Origin: Maratus speciosus
Taxonomy: Eukaryota > Arthropoda > Arachnida > Araneae > Salticidae
Assembly (NCBI GenBank): GCA_963932465.1
Contig: OZ010790.1
Location: forward strand, 345,861,087-345,925,086
Direction of reading: 5' to 3'
Length of the DNA stretch: 64,000 bases
Positions 48,302-60,214 of the stretch are shown piece by piece (the stretch's first letter is position 1; each line of letters opens with the position of its first letter). The translations under genes and the position numbers were made by a program. The notes beneath the pieces are model-generated. The model was not told the origin of the DNA and did not search any database. It saw only the letters and a list, made by a program, of their open reading frames with translations.

Positions 48302-49246
48302 AAAAAGATTCAAAATTAATTAAATTTCATGTAAGATTTTGTTTAGTACAATAAATAAAATCATAAAAGACACTAATTTTAGTACTATAAAGAAATTATA
48401 ACACTTACTTCAATCGCTGTTTGCAAGAGGTAAGAAATATTCCTCGATTTGAAATTTTAAAAACTACCACAACCACAGTGAGGGAGAAAGATTTTCATCA
48501 GTATAAAAGGTAATCCCATAATACATCCGACTAGCCATATTTAAAGAATGAGATGTTTCATCCTCAAAACAGGACCCGCCAGACAAAAGTTTCTTTTTTT
48601 TTTGCCAGCTTCGACAGAACGAAGATGAATAACACAACATTATTGATATAAATTAATACGAGTTAACACTAAGCCCATTGCACACGCTTGTAGAATTTCC
48701 GGGTGTAATCTTCAACCGTCGTCTACTTCTGTTCTGTGTCTATCCCGCCCTTATATCGACGACAGCTTCTAAGAGACATTTGATGTCGAGCACACACGTC
48801 AGATGTATGTATTCAATAAATAAATAATCCAAGTTAATACGAATTAAAATCGCAGTACTTCACATTTCGCAAAAAACGAATTAAAATACACGCGTACATA
48901 GAAACAAACTTTGTTTGAATTACAACGTATACCACTTCGAACGAAGACATCTAAAACGCATGCGCAACTGGGAGTGCTAATGCCCCCTGGTGGTTATTGC
49001 GTCGGAAGAATCAAAACGTCTTAAATTAAGACACGTTTAAAGCAATGAAGTGTCTTAAAATAAGACGTTTGCGGATATTTTAGACATTATTCTCAGTTCG
49101 TTTACACCATGGTCATAGTAAGACACTTATGTATCTTAAATTAAGACATCTATAATGTCTGAATTTTCAGATTAAGACACTTAAGTGTCTAAATTTCTTT
49201 TTCAGTCACATATGTGTCTAAATTCAAGACGCTTCTATTTGCAGTG
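47497..49246. mobile_element. Element with CACTG ends and TGTCT/AGACA-rich subtermini
   Basis: CACTGTAAATTAAAATGTC at the left; the complement of GACGCTTCTATTTGCAGTG at the right. Within 130-240 bp of each end, TGTCTGAA/TTCAGACA and TGTCTTAA/TTAAGACA occur many times on both strands, suggesting multiple protein-binding sites. A T42 tract is inside. Target duplication is not clear. CACTG ends recall CACTA/Chapaev-type elements, as inference. Confidence 0.6.
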
Positions 49247-49329
49247 ATTGCTTCATAACTACACCTCAGATTAGCACTTGGCGTTATTACCAACCATGAC
49301 GTTTATACTCCAGGACACCTGGTATAAAA

Positions 49330-50620
49330 TTCAAATGGGAATTTAGTTCCGGCCGCTTATAGCTTTAGTTTTGCAGAATAGATTTCGATGGAACTTGAAT
49401 CGTTAGTTAGATAATTTTTCAGGAAAGTTTTTAGTTTATTGTATATCATTCTACGTTGCTTAGTTATATCATCACGGGGGAAAGTTCTATAATCAGGTGA
49501 ACTCGATTATGAAGTATTAGCATTTAAAAAAAACACTAGACGATTTTGATGAGATTTTCATTGTTAATTAGATAATGTTTGAAAGATGTTTTAGTATATT
49601 GCATTTTATCGTTCTACCGTTATTTACTAATCCTACTGTAAATGATCAACTCAATGATTGTTCAATGATTCTTATCAGCGAAAATTTTGTCGGACAAATT
49701 AAACATATAATAGTGCAATGGTATTAATATATTTTACTTTAATTCGACATGAAATTTGAGTCAAAGGCTCATTTTGCTTTAAAATTTGTAATGACGGCGG
49801 TAGAAAATACGTAAACTGTGAATCTAACCTTGTATTTACAAGGTTAAATTCACCGATATATTTCGTTTGGGAAAATTGACCAGCATGAAGCCTTCTAATG
49901 TACTAAAGTTATAAAAAAGAAACGTTTGTTTGTTTCTTTTGTAGAAGGAAATCTTTGGAACTGCCGAATCACTTTTAAAAGTAAAAGTTAAAAAATGATG
50001 GTGACAGTCTCTGCAGAAGCAGAACACGTTCTAAAATATCCCTTTTTTGTAATACTGAGGGTGTTACATATTTAAAACTTGACATGGTGTTTTTTAAAGG
50101 GATAAATGCCCACTGAAAACCTTTTTCTAAAAATAGCGAAATAAAAAAGGTTGAAATGAGTAGAAAAGATTCTAAAAACGTTCAAAATTATGATTAAAAT
50201 CAAAACGTTAAGGATAAAGACTTGAAATATTAAATGACAGTTATTTATAAAACGTAAATATTTGCGCATAATAGTTATGATAAATTTGAAATTTAAAAAG
50301 ATAAATTAATCAAAAAACGTTACACTTGTTAGGGATAGAAGTAAAAGTACGTAATTTTAATATTGGATTGAAACTCGACATAGCTGTTGCTTACTCGCAC
50401 AGAACAGGTTTTTTCAATATGGAAAATTTAGAGTGTGAAATATGCTGAAATCATACTTAAAACGATGATTTATTTGGGAATTGCGAGGGCTATTGCAGAA
50501 ACTTGAAATTTCACATTGGTTTTGCTTTTAAGACATAAATGCTCTCATAAAGTAGGTTATAAGATATTCGAAATTTAAAGGGATGAAATGTGTCATATAC
50601 GCTCGAAATTCGCCAACCAT
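49330..50620. other. AT-rich sequence between nested elements
   Basis: GTTAGATAATnTTTnAGGAAAGT-type phrases recur near 49400 and 49570. No terminal repeats or gene found. Confidence 0.35.
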
Positions 50621-50626
50621 CCCAGG

Positions 50627-51045
50627 TGTGTAATCCTTCGTTTAATTTATCGCTAGTTTTCTTCACAACACTAAATTATAGTTTATTTATAAGAATACAT
50701 AAAAACATGGAAGACAAAACATTTCAACGTCACACTATATACAAATAATTATATTTTTCACATTGCTGCAGACCACCTTCACATTTCACTCCGAAAACTG
50801 CACTTCACAATATTGCTAAATTATTTCACAAACTCAAATTAATATACTTCCGTTTTTATTACAATCTTTCGGTTTCTCATAAAAAATACCCGCGCACGCT
50901 CACATGCCGGCTTATACAACACTTCTCCCTTCCACACTCTCAATAAACAGGGTCCACCCTACCTCTCCGCGCACCCACATGTCATGTGACATTGGCGTCA
51001 ACAGAAATCGAAAGAAAAGTTAGCCAGACGTCTCCAGACATCACA
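50627..51045 (-). mobile_element. 3' LTR of a Ty3/Gypsy element
   Basis: On the - strand the segment begins TGTGATGTCTGGAGACG directly after a purine tract (TTGGGTGGGGG), and ends GGATTACACA, giving the TG...CA boundaries of an LTR of about 419 bp. It is CG-richer than its flanks. No second LTR was seen, so the element is 5'-truncated. Confidence 0.6.
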
Positions 51046-51432
51046 CCCCCACCCAAGATTGAAAATGGGGGAGGGACTCTTGCATTTTCTATCTGAAATT
51101 TAGTCTGAAGAAGTCCTCATACTCCATTTTTTAAACAAATTACCCAAATGAAAATACAAATTAATAAATATATACTAAAATAATACAAACTAAATTCTTG
51201 AAACAGTCTGGACACACTGACTAAAACTCCTCTTACCTACTAATATGAAACAGAATTAATACTTAATAATAACAATAATAAATGCAATAACAAATAAAAC
51301 ACATGTAAAAGGAAACAAAAGCTGTAGTAACACACTAAATCAATCTTGAATCAAAATTTAAAGTCACTAAAAAAACATAGTCATTTATCAATCAGTTCAT
51401 GAAAGTTTTTCTTTTTTTTAAAGATTATTTTC

Positions 51433-52149
51433 TTATCCAATAGTCTCAAGTCTAGACAGTGCGTCTGCATTTACCAACTTGGCACCAGGTCGGTGCGAAA
51501 TCCTAATGTCATATTTCTGCAGTGCTAATGCCCATCGCTGCAGTTCGGAAGATTGAGGGGCATTTTTGGTGATGAAAGTTAGTGAGTTGTGATCGGTGAT
51601 AAGTTCCACAGGTGAACCAAAAATCCACTTTTCGAACTTCTTTAGACTCCAGATGACCGCATAGGCCTCCCTTTCAATCGTCGGCCAAGCCTGTTGAGTT
51701 TTGGTGAGCTTTTGACTGGCATAGCTCACTGGGTACAGTACTCCGTCTTTTCGCTGCGATAAATACGCGCCGATGCCGACTGCAGATGCGTCGCACTCGA
51801 TGACAAATGGTACTCCTATAACGGGAGTATGTAGACTAGGTGCTTCGATAAGACCTCTTTTCAACTGATTAAATGCCCGGTCATGGTCTTCTGACCAACA
51901 CAACTTCTCTGGACTGTTCTTTTTCGTCAGTTCTGTTAAAGGATATGCTACTTCAGCATATTTGGGAATATAATATCTATAATAATTACACAAACCAAGA
52001 ACACTTTTCAACTGTTTCTTCGTTTGAGGCACAGCTAGCCTTCGAATGGCCTCCACTTTTCCGGGGTTGGTCAGATGGCTACCGGACCCGATGATATGTC
52101 CCACGTACTTGATCTGAGGCTTCGCGAATTCACATTTTTTCAAATTCAC
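51433..52149 (-). pseudogene. pol: Ty3/Gypsy pol fragment: end of RT, RNase H
   Basis: The frame starts NLKKCEFAKPQIKYVGHIIG (end of the RT palm/thumb with the VGHIIS-type motif), continues with LGLCNYYRYYIPKYAE, and then a full RNase H domain. The RNase H catalytic set is present: D in ECDASAVGIGA, E in TIEREAYAV, D in ITDHNSL, D in VNADALSRL. It stops right after SRLETIG. No integrase follows before the purine tract and LTR, so it ends as a pol lacking integrase, by deletion or by a premature stop. The upstream RT half is in another frame. Confidence 0.88.
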
Positions 52150-52171
52150 TGAGAACCGTAAATGGGATAAC

Positions 52172-52714
52172 TTAGAAAATATCTTGTTCAGAAAATGTTT
52201 CAGAAAAAACGGCTATCTCGTCTATATATGCTCTGGCGAACTCCTTGTAATCGGACAGTGCTTTGTTCATTTCTCGTTGAAAAGTGGCAGCTGCGTTTTT
52301 GAGCCCGAAGGCCATTACTTTAAAGCGATACTGAGAACTGTGAGTTTTAAAACATGCTAAATTTTGACTCTCTTCTTCTAGTGGTATGGCCCAATACCCT
52401 TTGAGTAAGTCTATCGTGGTTATCACATTGGCCCTGCCAATACTGAACAGCGGATCGGTGGCATTTTCCATTGGGAAATCATCAGTTTTCGTAATCGCAT
52501 TCAGTGCTCGAAAAGCTACGCATAGTCGCAAGGCCTCATCCTTCTTCATCACGCACACTACTGGGTGTGGCGCCTCTGCCTCACTTTCTTCAATCAGACC
52601 TAGTTCCAATAACTCCTCAATTTGTTTATCTACTTGAGGTTTCAAGGCCTCTGGGATTCTGTAAACATAGGGCTTTTTCTTTCTTAAAAGAAAGATTTCT
52701 GCTTGAAAGAGCAT
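52172..52714 (-). pseudogene. pol: Ty3/Gypsy reverse transcriptase, frameshifted and mutated
   Basis: Reads YRIPEALKPQVDKQIEELL, then ITTIDLLKGYWAIPL, FGLKNAAATFQREMN and AYIDEIAVFS. The order and spacing fit gypsy RT blocks. The catalytic box reads YIDE where YIDD is normal, so the second aspartate is replaced. Near 52170-52190 the frame breaks: the - strand continues (IFSKLSHLRFSVNLKKC) only after a shift, with a few residues missing. Gag and protease are absent; the element ends near 52735. It is therefore dead. Confidence 0.88.
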
Positions 52715-52769
52715 AACTCAATTAAAAGCGTCTTTTAAGCCATTCACGCTGATACTCCGCAAAGCTTAC

Positions 52770-53465
52770 AAGCTCTTTTGTGTAGCCTTGTATCTAGTCT
52801 ATATCAGTTATACACAGCGCATACTAAGCAAAGATTTGATTAAAATTAAAAACGCATGTCATAAACGAAATCACACTTCCAGCAATTATCGCTAATAGAA
52901 AGATACAGTACTGTATCCGAATTTTTTGTGTGCCTCTGTAAATGAACGATAAATGATATGTATATCATGTTATACAACAAGTATATTGTAGTAAGCCTCA
53001 GTAATGTAGTATATCAATTTCATTATATTTGATATAGTGTAACAGAATTAAAATACGCTGCAAACCGTTTTCCACATGACACTTATGTAAAGGAATTCTT
53101 TTGCGGGGCCCTATAAATGAATAATAAGTACTTTGGACCCCATCTTGTCCAGAATGCATAGTTTAGTGAACTTCATAAATGCATATCAATTTCATTATGT
53201 TTGAAATGATGACCAGCATCATTAAAATAAACTTGAAGCAATTTTTTCGCATTGAGCGTAATGCATCGGAATACTTTTGACTGTCCCTGTAGATGAACTA
53301 TAAATTCTGCACACTTTATTTTCAATAGCGATCGTGCTATTGTTAACGTCAATAACGTACAAAAAAATCAGGGAGATTCCAATATATTTACGAGTGTTAG
53401 AGCTCGGAGAACTGGCGACAATCCAAATTCACAAACACTTTTAAACTATGTTGGAAAGTGTTAAA
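52770..53465. repeat. Dispersed repeat with ~175-bp tandem subunits, copy 2
   Basis: Motifs CTCTGTAAATGAACG, CCTATAAATGAATAATAAG and CCTGTAGATGAACTATAAA recur near 52931, 53106 and 53284, and the end CACTTTTAAACTATGTTGG-AAAGTGTTAAAAA matches the end of copy 1 at 540-630. Confidence 0.55.
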
Positions 53466-53469
53466 AATT

Positions 53470-54307
53470 ATTATAATATTTTAAATTGTTACTGAAACAT
53501 TATAAGATAAAAGTAAAAAAATCCCTGCCGGCTCGGGCCTACAGGCGGAGGTAGATTTCGGTGTTAAGTACTAAATTCTCCAACAAAACTTAAATCAAGA
53601 TTAGAGATAAAACCCAGTTTCTTCACAAAGAGCGAGCTGTAGGGAGCTAAACTTTTTGTGAAAATTGTAATATACACGAATACACACACACATATATATG
53701 GAATAGGTTTAAAAAATGGCTACAAAAAATTCAGAGAACCTTAAAGTGTTAAAATATGTTAATATTTCCATAGTCGGGTTTTTATCATATTTTAATACGT
53801 TTCTTCAAACTTACATGGCGTTACATATTCACCTGCTGAAGTCCATTATATTTCCAATATGACGCAATATACATATTTTTTTAATTCGTCAAACTATTTA
53901 TTTTGAGTTTTCATGCTGAAATCTTGCTCTGGGAAACTTATGACGTAATATTCAATTTGTTTTCAATTTGTCAAACTATTTAATTTTACACGTGAAAATT
54001 TTGCAAAAGAAAAGTAATTGTTGTGGTGAGAATTTTATTATTTGTTTTTTTTTTTAATTGTTGGCAACTGCTATAACGAAAAACTTTTATTTTTTTCCTG
54101 CCATTGTTGTGTAAGAGCTGGTTTTATCAGAATCATGTTAAGACAGTATTCAAAATTTTGAACCCTCCCCATTTCCACCCTCTTGGGCCGATTTCGCCCA
54201 TTTTCAATCCCCGCCGAGATATTAGCCATCTCAAAGTTGTTGGCGAGTTTGAAGATGATTCGTGCATAATTGCGACTTTTATCGTGCGGACAAAATTTAG
54301 TACATAC

Positions 54308-54350
<43 letters not shown>

Positions 54351-54490
54351 TTTTAGGTGGGGGTGGTTTTGGGTTCCTGGGGTCCTATAATGAAAAGTTA
54401 TGAAGGAATTTTTCAAAAGTCGCACCATGGTAACGATTGCAATAGGTAGTATTTCTTACGAAATCTACCTAAAAGCAATTTAACAAATTA
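53470..54490. other. AT-rich sequence with a Helitron-like fragment
   Basis: Holds (CATA)n(TA)n at about 54301-54346, next to CCGCCGAGATATTAGCCATC, and CACGTGA motifs typical of the Helitron-like family. Open stretches at 54071-54403 read across this fragment on both strands and are not genes. Confidence 0.35.
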
Positions 54491-54495
54491 CAACG

Positions 54496-55069
54496 ACCAT
54501 TTGAAAAATGATTTTTTCAAAGACTAAAATTTAAGACATAAAAAATCGCACGGAGTTGATCATACATTACGTACGCCATTGGATTAAACATTAACATTCC
54601 TGGACCCATCATGAACACATTTTAAAAGAAATTTCAGTTTTACAATTTTTGGTACTGTGAATTTTTAAACTTCTACGGAGCTGGTCGTACATTACGTACG
54701 CCATGGATTAAACATTAATATTCCCCGACCAATTTTAAATGAAATTTCATTTTCAAACTTCTAAACATCCCACAATATTACTTTTTATATCGTCGTATAG
54801 AGAAAAAAATGCATTTTTAATTGCAATTTGTTTGAAAGCTGTATCTCAATTTGTTTCTGAGTTTTTTTTTTTTTTGTAGTTTTTATTACTTTTTTGTCAT
54901 AGTGGCAACAGAAGTATCCATCTCTGTTGAAAGTAAAGGGAAAATACAGATTACTATATAGACCAATCAGAAAACAAATAAAATGCGGGATTCAACTAAT
55001 TAAACGCTTCAGATATGTTTTTGATTTCCTACCCTGACCGAGGACAATAAACATTTTCCCAAATGGTTA
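54496..55069. mobile_element. MITE family 2, copy 3, with internal duplication
   Basis: Inverted ends (ACCATTTGAAAAATG and CATTTTCCCAAATGGTTA) and the same core as 30979 and 37937. CATACATTACGTACGCCAT followed by GGATTAAACATTAA occurs twice (54560 and 54690), so the left part is duplicated. Confidence 0.6.
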
Positions 55070-55165
55070 AAAAGTATAAATTAACACACTTTATTGTTAA
55101 ATTATTGTTCTGTTTATAAATTTATACTTAAGTTATACTTAAATTATATTCAAGTTATTTACAAC

Positions 55166-57460
55166 TAGCAAACCCCGCGGCTTTGCTCGCGTAATAGTTG
55201 AAATATGCCAAGTGATATTTGCATGACTATTTTTTATTAGAAGAACACTTTTTGAAATAATTCATAAATTACAAATTAAGCCACAGTTTGAATAAACTTC
55301 ATTATAAAAGTGCAATAGACAGAAATGATATTTTAATTAATAAGAAGAACTAAAACTAATTCCAATTAAATAATAATTTAGAAAGAATTTTGAGACTTTT
55401 ATGCTCATTTCATACACTCCTTTCAGTATTAATTTGAAGTTTTGAATTTTTTAGAAACCATCTTAACGCATTTACATCTTAAAATTAACCATCATGTAAA
55501 ATTCCAAGCTTCTTGTCTAACAGTCTAACACCTCTCTGGTGTTAATGGCACCAACATAAAATGTCGAAACAGAGTTGAAACAGAATATCTCCAAAAATGT
55601 TGAAACAGAGACTGTCACCATTAATTTGCCAACATTAACATTGAAATCGGTTGTTATTTCCTAATATTCCTTAGAAAACATAATTTATATATTTTTAAAG
55701 GATTTCTTGTTGTTCCTGCCAACCAGGTGGCAGTGACACCGGCATAAAATATAGTCCGTATAGGATCAGGGACGATCACTCTTGATTCGCAACCAATAAC
55801 TTCAGTAATCTGTTTATTATGTCCTGAGATTCCATAGAAATCGTAATTTAGGACTCTTTTAGAATGCTTTTCACTCTTTCCCTTCGCTTCACCCCTTTTT
55901 AATTTCGAATTTATTTTCGATTGTTCTTAGAGCACATTTATATTTTATAAGTAACTAACGAGCTATATTTAAAGTTTCTAGCCTCTTCAGTACCTCAGAA
56001 ATCGCAATTTCGAAAGATTTTGCTCCTGCAACCCTCGACATAAAATATAGCTTATGTTTGAGCAGGTTCATCATCATCAATATGCAATCATTCTGTTTGA
56101 AATCGGTTTCATATGTTCTTAGAGATCATTTGTATCTTATAAATAACTACCCTGCCTAATTTCAGGATTCTAGGCTCTTCAGTAACACAAAAATTGCAAT
56201 TTAGAACGTTTTTTGCTTCTGCAACCACTAGGTGGTAGTGACACTGACATAAAATAGAGCCTATGTTGCAGCAAGAGCTGTCATCATCAATTTCCAACCA
56301 TTACTTTTGAAATAGGTTGGGTACTTTCTGAAATTGCGTAGAAGTCGCCATTTAGAACGTTTTTTAGAACTCTTTTCATGCATTTTCACCCCTTTTAAAT
56401 TTCGAATTTTTTAAGAAATGTTCTTAGAGATCATTTATATCTTATAAGTAACTACCATTCCAAATTTTATGTTTCTAGGCCCTTCAGTAACACAAAAATC
56501 GCATTTTCGAACGTTTTTTTGCTCCTGCACCCCCTTTGGGGGTAATGGCAGCGACATAAAATGTAACCTATGTTGGAGCAAGGGTTGTCTCCATTATTTT
56601 GACACCATTATTTTTTAAATCGGTTTGGCACTTCTTGAGACTGCGTAAAAATCGCCATTTAGAACGTTTTTTAGAACGCTTTTCGCGCATTTTCACCCCT
56701 TTTAAATTTTGAATTTTTTAAGAAATGTTCTTAGAGATCATTTATATCTTATAAGTAACTACCATTCCAAATTCTATGTATCTGGGACCTTCAGTAACAC
56801 AAAAATCGCCATTTAAAACGTTTTTTAGAACGCTTTTTGCGCATTTTCACCCCTTTTAAATTTCGAATTTTTTAAGAAATGTTCTTAGAGATCATTTATA
56901 TCTAATAAATAACTACCATGCCAAATTCCATGTATCTGGACCCTTCAGTAACACAAAAATCGCAATTTCGAACGCTTTTTTGCTCCTGCACCCCCTTTAG
57001 GGTTAATGGCACCGACATAAAATGTAGCCTATGTTGGAGCAAAGGTTGTCACCATCATTTTGACACAATTATTTTATGAAATCGGTTTGGTACTTCCTAA
57101 AAGTGCGTAAAAATCGCCATTTAGAACGTTTTTTAGAACTCTTTTTGCGCATTTTCACCCCTTTTTAGTTTCGATTTTTTTTAAGAAATGTCCTTAGAGA
57201 TCATTAGTATCTTATAAGTAACTACCATTCCAAATTTCATGTTTCTAGGCCCTTCAGTAACACAAAAATCGCATTTTTAGAACGCTTTTTGCTCCTGCAA
57301 CCCCTTTTGGCCAGTGGCACGGATATAGCCTATGTTCTAAGTTGGACTAACACCATCATTTTGATACCATTACTTTTGGAATCGGTTCGGTAGTTCCAGA
57401 GCTTACCTCCTACAAATTAACAATTTTTTCCTCTTTATAATATTAGTATAGATATAGATT
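55166..57460. mobile_element. ACTAGC..CCCGCGG repeat, copy 2, with ~320-bp tandem core
   Basis: Starts ACTAGCAAACCCCGCGGC and ends ATAATATTAGTATAGAT. The core repeats GAACGTTTTTTAGAACTC, TTTTCACCCCTTTT, AGAGATCATTTATATCTTA, CCTTCAGTAACACAAAAAT and GCTCCTGCAACCCC at roughly 320-bp spacing, with some shorter units. Related to 24827-26314. Confidence 0.55.
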
Positions 57461-58106
57461 AGTATAGATAACAAAGCATTTAAGTGACCGACAACTGGTC
57501 CAGTGATGGCCGAACACTAGAATTGAGTGGCCGACTACTAGTGACTTTGCTACTTTTAAGTTTAACATTTTATAATTAAAAACTATAATCAGTTTTTTAA
57601 AGAAATAATTGCTGAAACAGTAAAAGAAAAGTATACATTAACATGTGTCACTGTTAAAAATAATGTATAGCTTTTTAAAATTCCGTTTTGATCTATATAC
57701 TAAAAGAAAACGCTTAAGTGGCTGACTATTTGGTGCGTTTACCTATACGTTCATTTTTACACTAAAAGATAAAATTATCATTAAAGACATAATTGTTGGC
57801 TAATTTTCCATAACCGTATTAAAATATGGATTACTTTTCTTTCACTTCACTTTGGGGTTTGGTTATTTTGCATTTGGATCGGTTTCGGGTTGTAGTATAT
57901 CGGGTTTGGTTTGACTTCAAGCAGAATTTTCGGCGTCGGTTCGGGTACAGGACTGTAATTTGCAATTATTTCCATATTTATAATTCAGAGTTTTTATAAT
58001 TTATCTGTATTAGAAGTTATTTAAAATTCGAAGTAGTCACGGCCTCTTGTGTGAGAAAAGTGATATTTTCTGTGTCATGCAATTTTTCCAAAAGAGGTAA
58101 TGCTAC

Positions 58107-58142
<36 letters not shown>

Positions 58143-58629
58143 TTATATCATGCTTCAAATATTGCTCTGCACGTTTTCTAATCAAAAGTTTAAAATTTCA
58201 AGATCAAAAGAACTCAATTGCAGACAATTTTAATAAGTAAACAAAAGAGTAAAATTAAATGTTAACGTTCTTTTAATGTGTGGGCAGAATTTTCGCAAAA
58301 TTAGCGCGTTATCATCAAGTTGGAAAGTCATTTACCGATATAATTTTAGCACCAAATTTGGCATTTCACCAACTTTTACCGAGATAAGCGAGTATTTGGT
58401 AACATTAGGCTGAATTTCATATTTTTATCGAACGAAGTCTCAAATGGTAAACGGGCAGGCAGACAAATTGAAGCAATTTGTATATTCCAAGAAGAGTTCT
58501 ATCATGTTTACGCATTTGTATATTGACATTGATTGCTTTGGGGCCTATAGCAACTAAAGCTTTCGCCTCGAATGATCCTTATAATACACAGAAACAACAC
58601 AAGCCACAACAATTTTTTATTTCTTATTA

Positions 58630-60098
58630 CTAGGGGGCTCTGCGTCTGCCCCCTACGAGCTACGCTCGCCAACCCCCGTTCAGGCACACCAAAATCCAAA
58701 AAGCACGCTAATTTGATCGGCTTTAAAAACATTGAATTAAAGTTTAAAAAAACAGTAGCGATCTCTCTGTAAACGGGTTTCCATTCGTTTTTCTTGGATT
58801 GGGGATTTTTAAGACCAAATCTGCTGCTGTTAAGAGATACAATGGTGGTTTTCGTATTTAATTAAAAAAATAGTTAAACATTTGAAAATAAGCTAATGTA
58901 AAATGAATTAAGTAAACAGCGTCATTGTCTCCCGGTATTTTTTAACAGCGCTATAAGATAGTTCTTTTAAATAATTCATTTTAAATGTATCGTTTTAAAT
59001 CTGACGTAATTTACACCAAAGTTTTATTTCTCTTATTAATATTCACGTGAAAATACTTTTGTTGTTAGAAGGAAATATTATTTGCGCTGTCTTCGAATTC
59101 ACGATAATAGTTGAAAAGATTATCTCAAAATATCTCGCACAAATATATTTTTCAATTTAAATTGTTTTGCTATATTTTTTTGCCATTTTAAATATGACGT
59201 AATTTCCTCAAATTACAAGTTTTAATGCATAATAATGATTTTTTTATTTTAAGATTTTGTTTCTCTTTTAAAATTCAAGTGCAAATATGGTTCGTCGCAG
59301 ATGTCATATTGGCGCAAATTTTTTCTGACGCTAATTTCATATACGCAACGGGTACTTAACTGGTGCTAAAGTGTTGTTATTTTGCTTGATATCGTAACCC
59401 GGATGGGTACAGATGTCATATTCGCCCCATATTGGCGCGATTTTTTTCGGTTTCCAATTTGGCGAAAACATCAACAGCATAAACAACAGAATCCGGGTTA
59501 CCACATCAAGCAAAATAACGACACTTTGGCGCGGAAAAAAATTGCGCCAAAATGCTCGTATATGACATCTGTGCCTATGGTTCTTATGACGTAATTTTCC
59601 TGCTTTTAACATGTAATCATTTAACTCTAATTTTAAAGTTTTTTTTCTGTTTCTAATAGTCACGTGTAAATAAATTTTTAATTTGAAGTAAACATTATTG
59701 TTTGCGCTGTTTATGCAACTGGCAACAGTTTAAATTAATAACATTTTCTAAAATTTGTAAAAAATATCTCTCGAAATGCTGAAAATTTGAATTTAAAATT
59801 GAAATAAAACATCAAAAAATGAGTCAAATAAGAAAACTAAATGCAATCTGCACATCGGGAACTTATAACGTATAAAATGATCTAAAAATGATTAAATTCT
59901 CATGTATAGTTTTTGCTCCAATAAAACTTTTTTAATGGAACGATTTTGTCCAACTTTAGCATTAAATATCTCTTAAAATAATTCTTCGATTTGTAAACTG
60001 TCTGCATCAGCGTATTTATCAAACATTTCTCTATAATACCACCGATTTTCATATTTTTGTATGCAACAGTTTTTTTAATATTAACGATGAAAGGCCAT
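58630..60098 (-). mobile_element. Helitron-like element, copy 3, reversed
   Basis: On the - strand it ends CGAACGGGGG-type sequence, GGGGGCAGACGCAGAGCCCC and CTAG followed by T, and matches the bodies of copies 1 and 2 in reverse. The 5' terminal region is lost near 60098. A 282-bp hAT-like MITE is inserted at 59294-59575. Confidence 0.6.
59294..59575. mobile_element. hAT-like MITE with perfect 8-bp target duplication
   Basis: TATGGTTC lies at 59286-59293 and 59576-59583. The termini GTCGCAGATGTCATAT and ATATGACATCTGTGCC are inverted; a second inner pair (TTTGCTTGATATCGTAACCCGG and CCGGGTTACCACATCAAGC) lies nearer the centre. Absent from Helitron-like copies 1 and 2. Confidence 0.75.
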
Positions 60099-60214
60099 GC
60101 TTAAGCATTCAAATTGGATGTGGTCTACCCGGAATATCTACGCAGATGTTCATTGGTCCATTTCCAAATCAAAACTTTTTTTTATATATAGAAGGATTAC
60201 ATATTTATATATCT

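Larger units (their letters stand above)
42797..49322. mobile_element. Third-layer element with AGGTGTCCTGG termini
   Basis: AAGGTGTCCTGGGGTAATAAA at the left and ACTCCAGGACACCTGGTATA at the right are inverted, with TATA near both. The phrase GGGTAATAACACCATG/GGCGTTATTACTCC recurs near 46450, 46770, 46795 and 49280. Subtracting three nested elements leaves roughly 0.9 kb of its own sequence. Confidence 0.4.
42244..57743. mobile_element. Second-layer element, GGGTAAATGCACC termini, TATA target duplication
   Basis: GGGTAAATGCACCAGTAGTC at the left; GACTATTTGGTGCGTTTACC at the right, with TATA directly flanking both (42240-42243, 57744-57747). Subterminal GTGGCCGACTA and related motifs recur at 42596, 42650 and 57490-57535. 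At 15.5 kb it must hold other insertions (Gypsy, fold-back, MITEs) since no transposase is seen. Confidence 0.5.
41993..57957. mobile_element. Outermost inverted termini of a 16-kb nested structure (hAT-like ends)
   Basis: TAGAGTCCTGTAC at 41993 is inverted as GTACAGGACTGTA at 57957. Both ends are followed inward by pyrimidine/GGGT-rich sequence (GACCCGACCCAAGC at the left, CGGGTTTGGTTTGAC at the right) like the GC-rich subterminal parts of the hAT at 7647. No 8-bp target duplication is evident. Everything between 42244 and 57743 looks like later insertion. Two separate copies in opposite orientation cannot be excluded. Confidence 0.4.

Noticed and set aside
51873..52637. + strand open frames over the Gypsy pol
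   Set aside because: Antisense shadows of the RT/RNase H frames.
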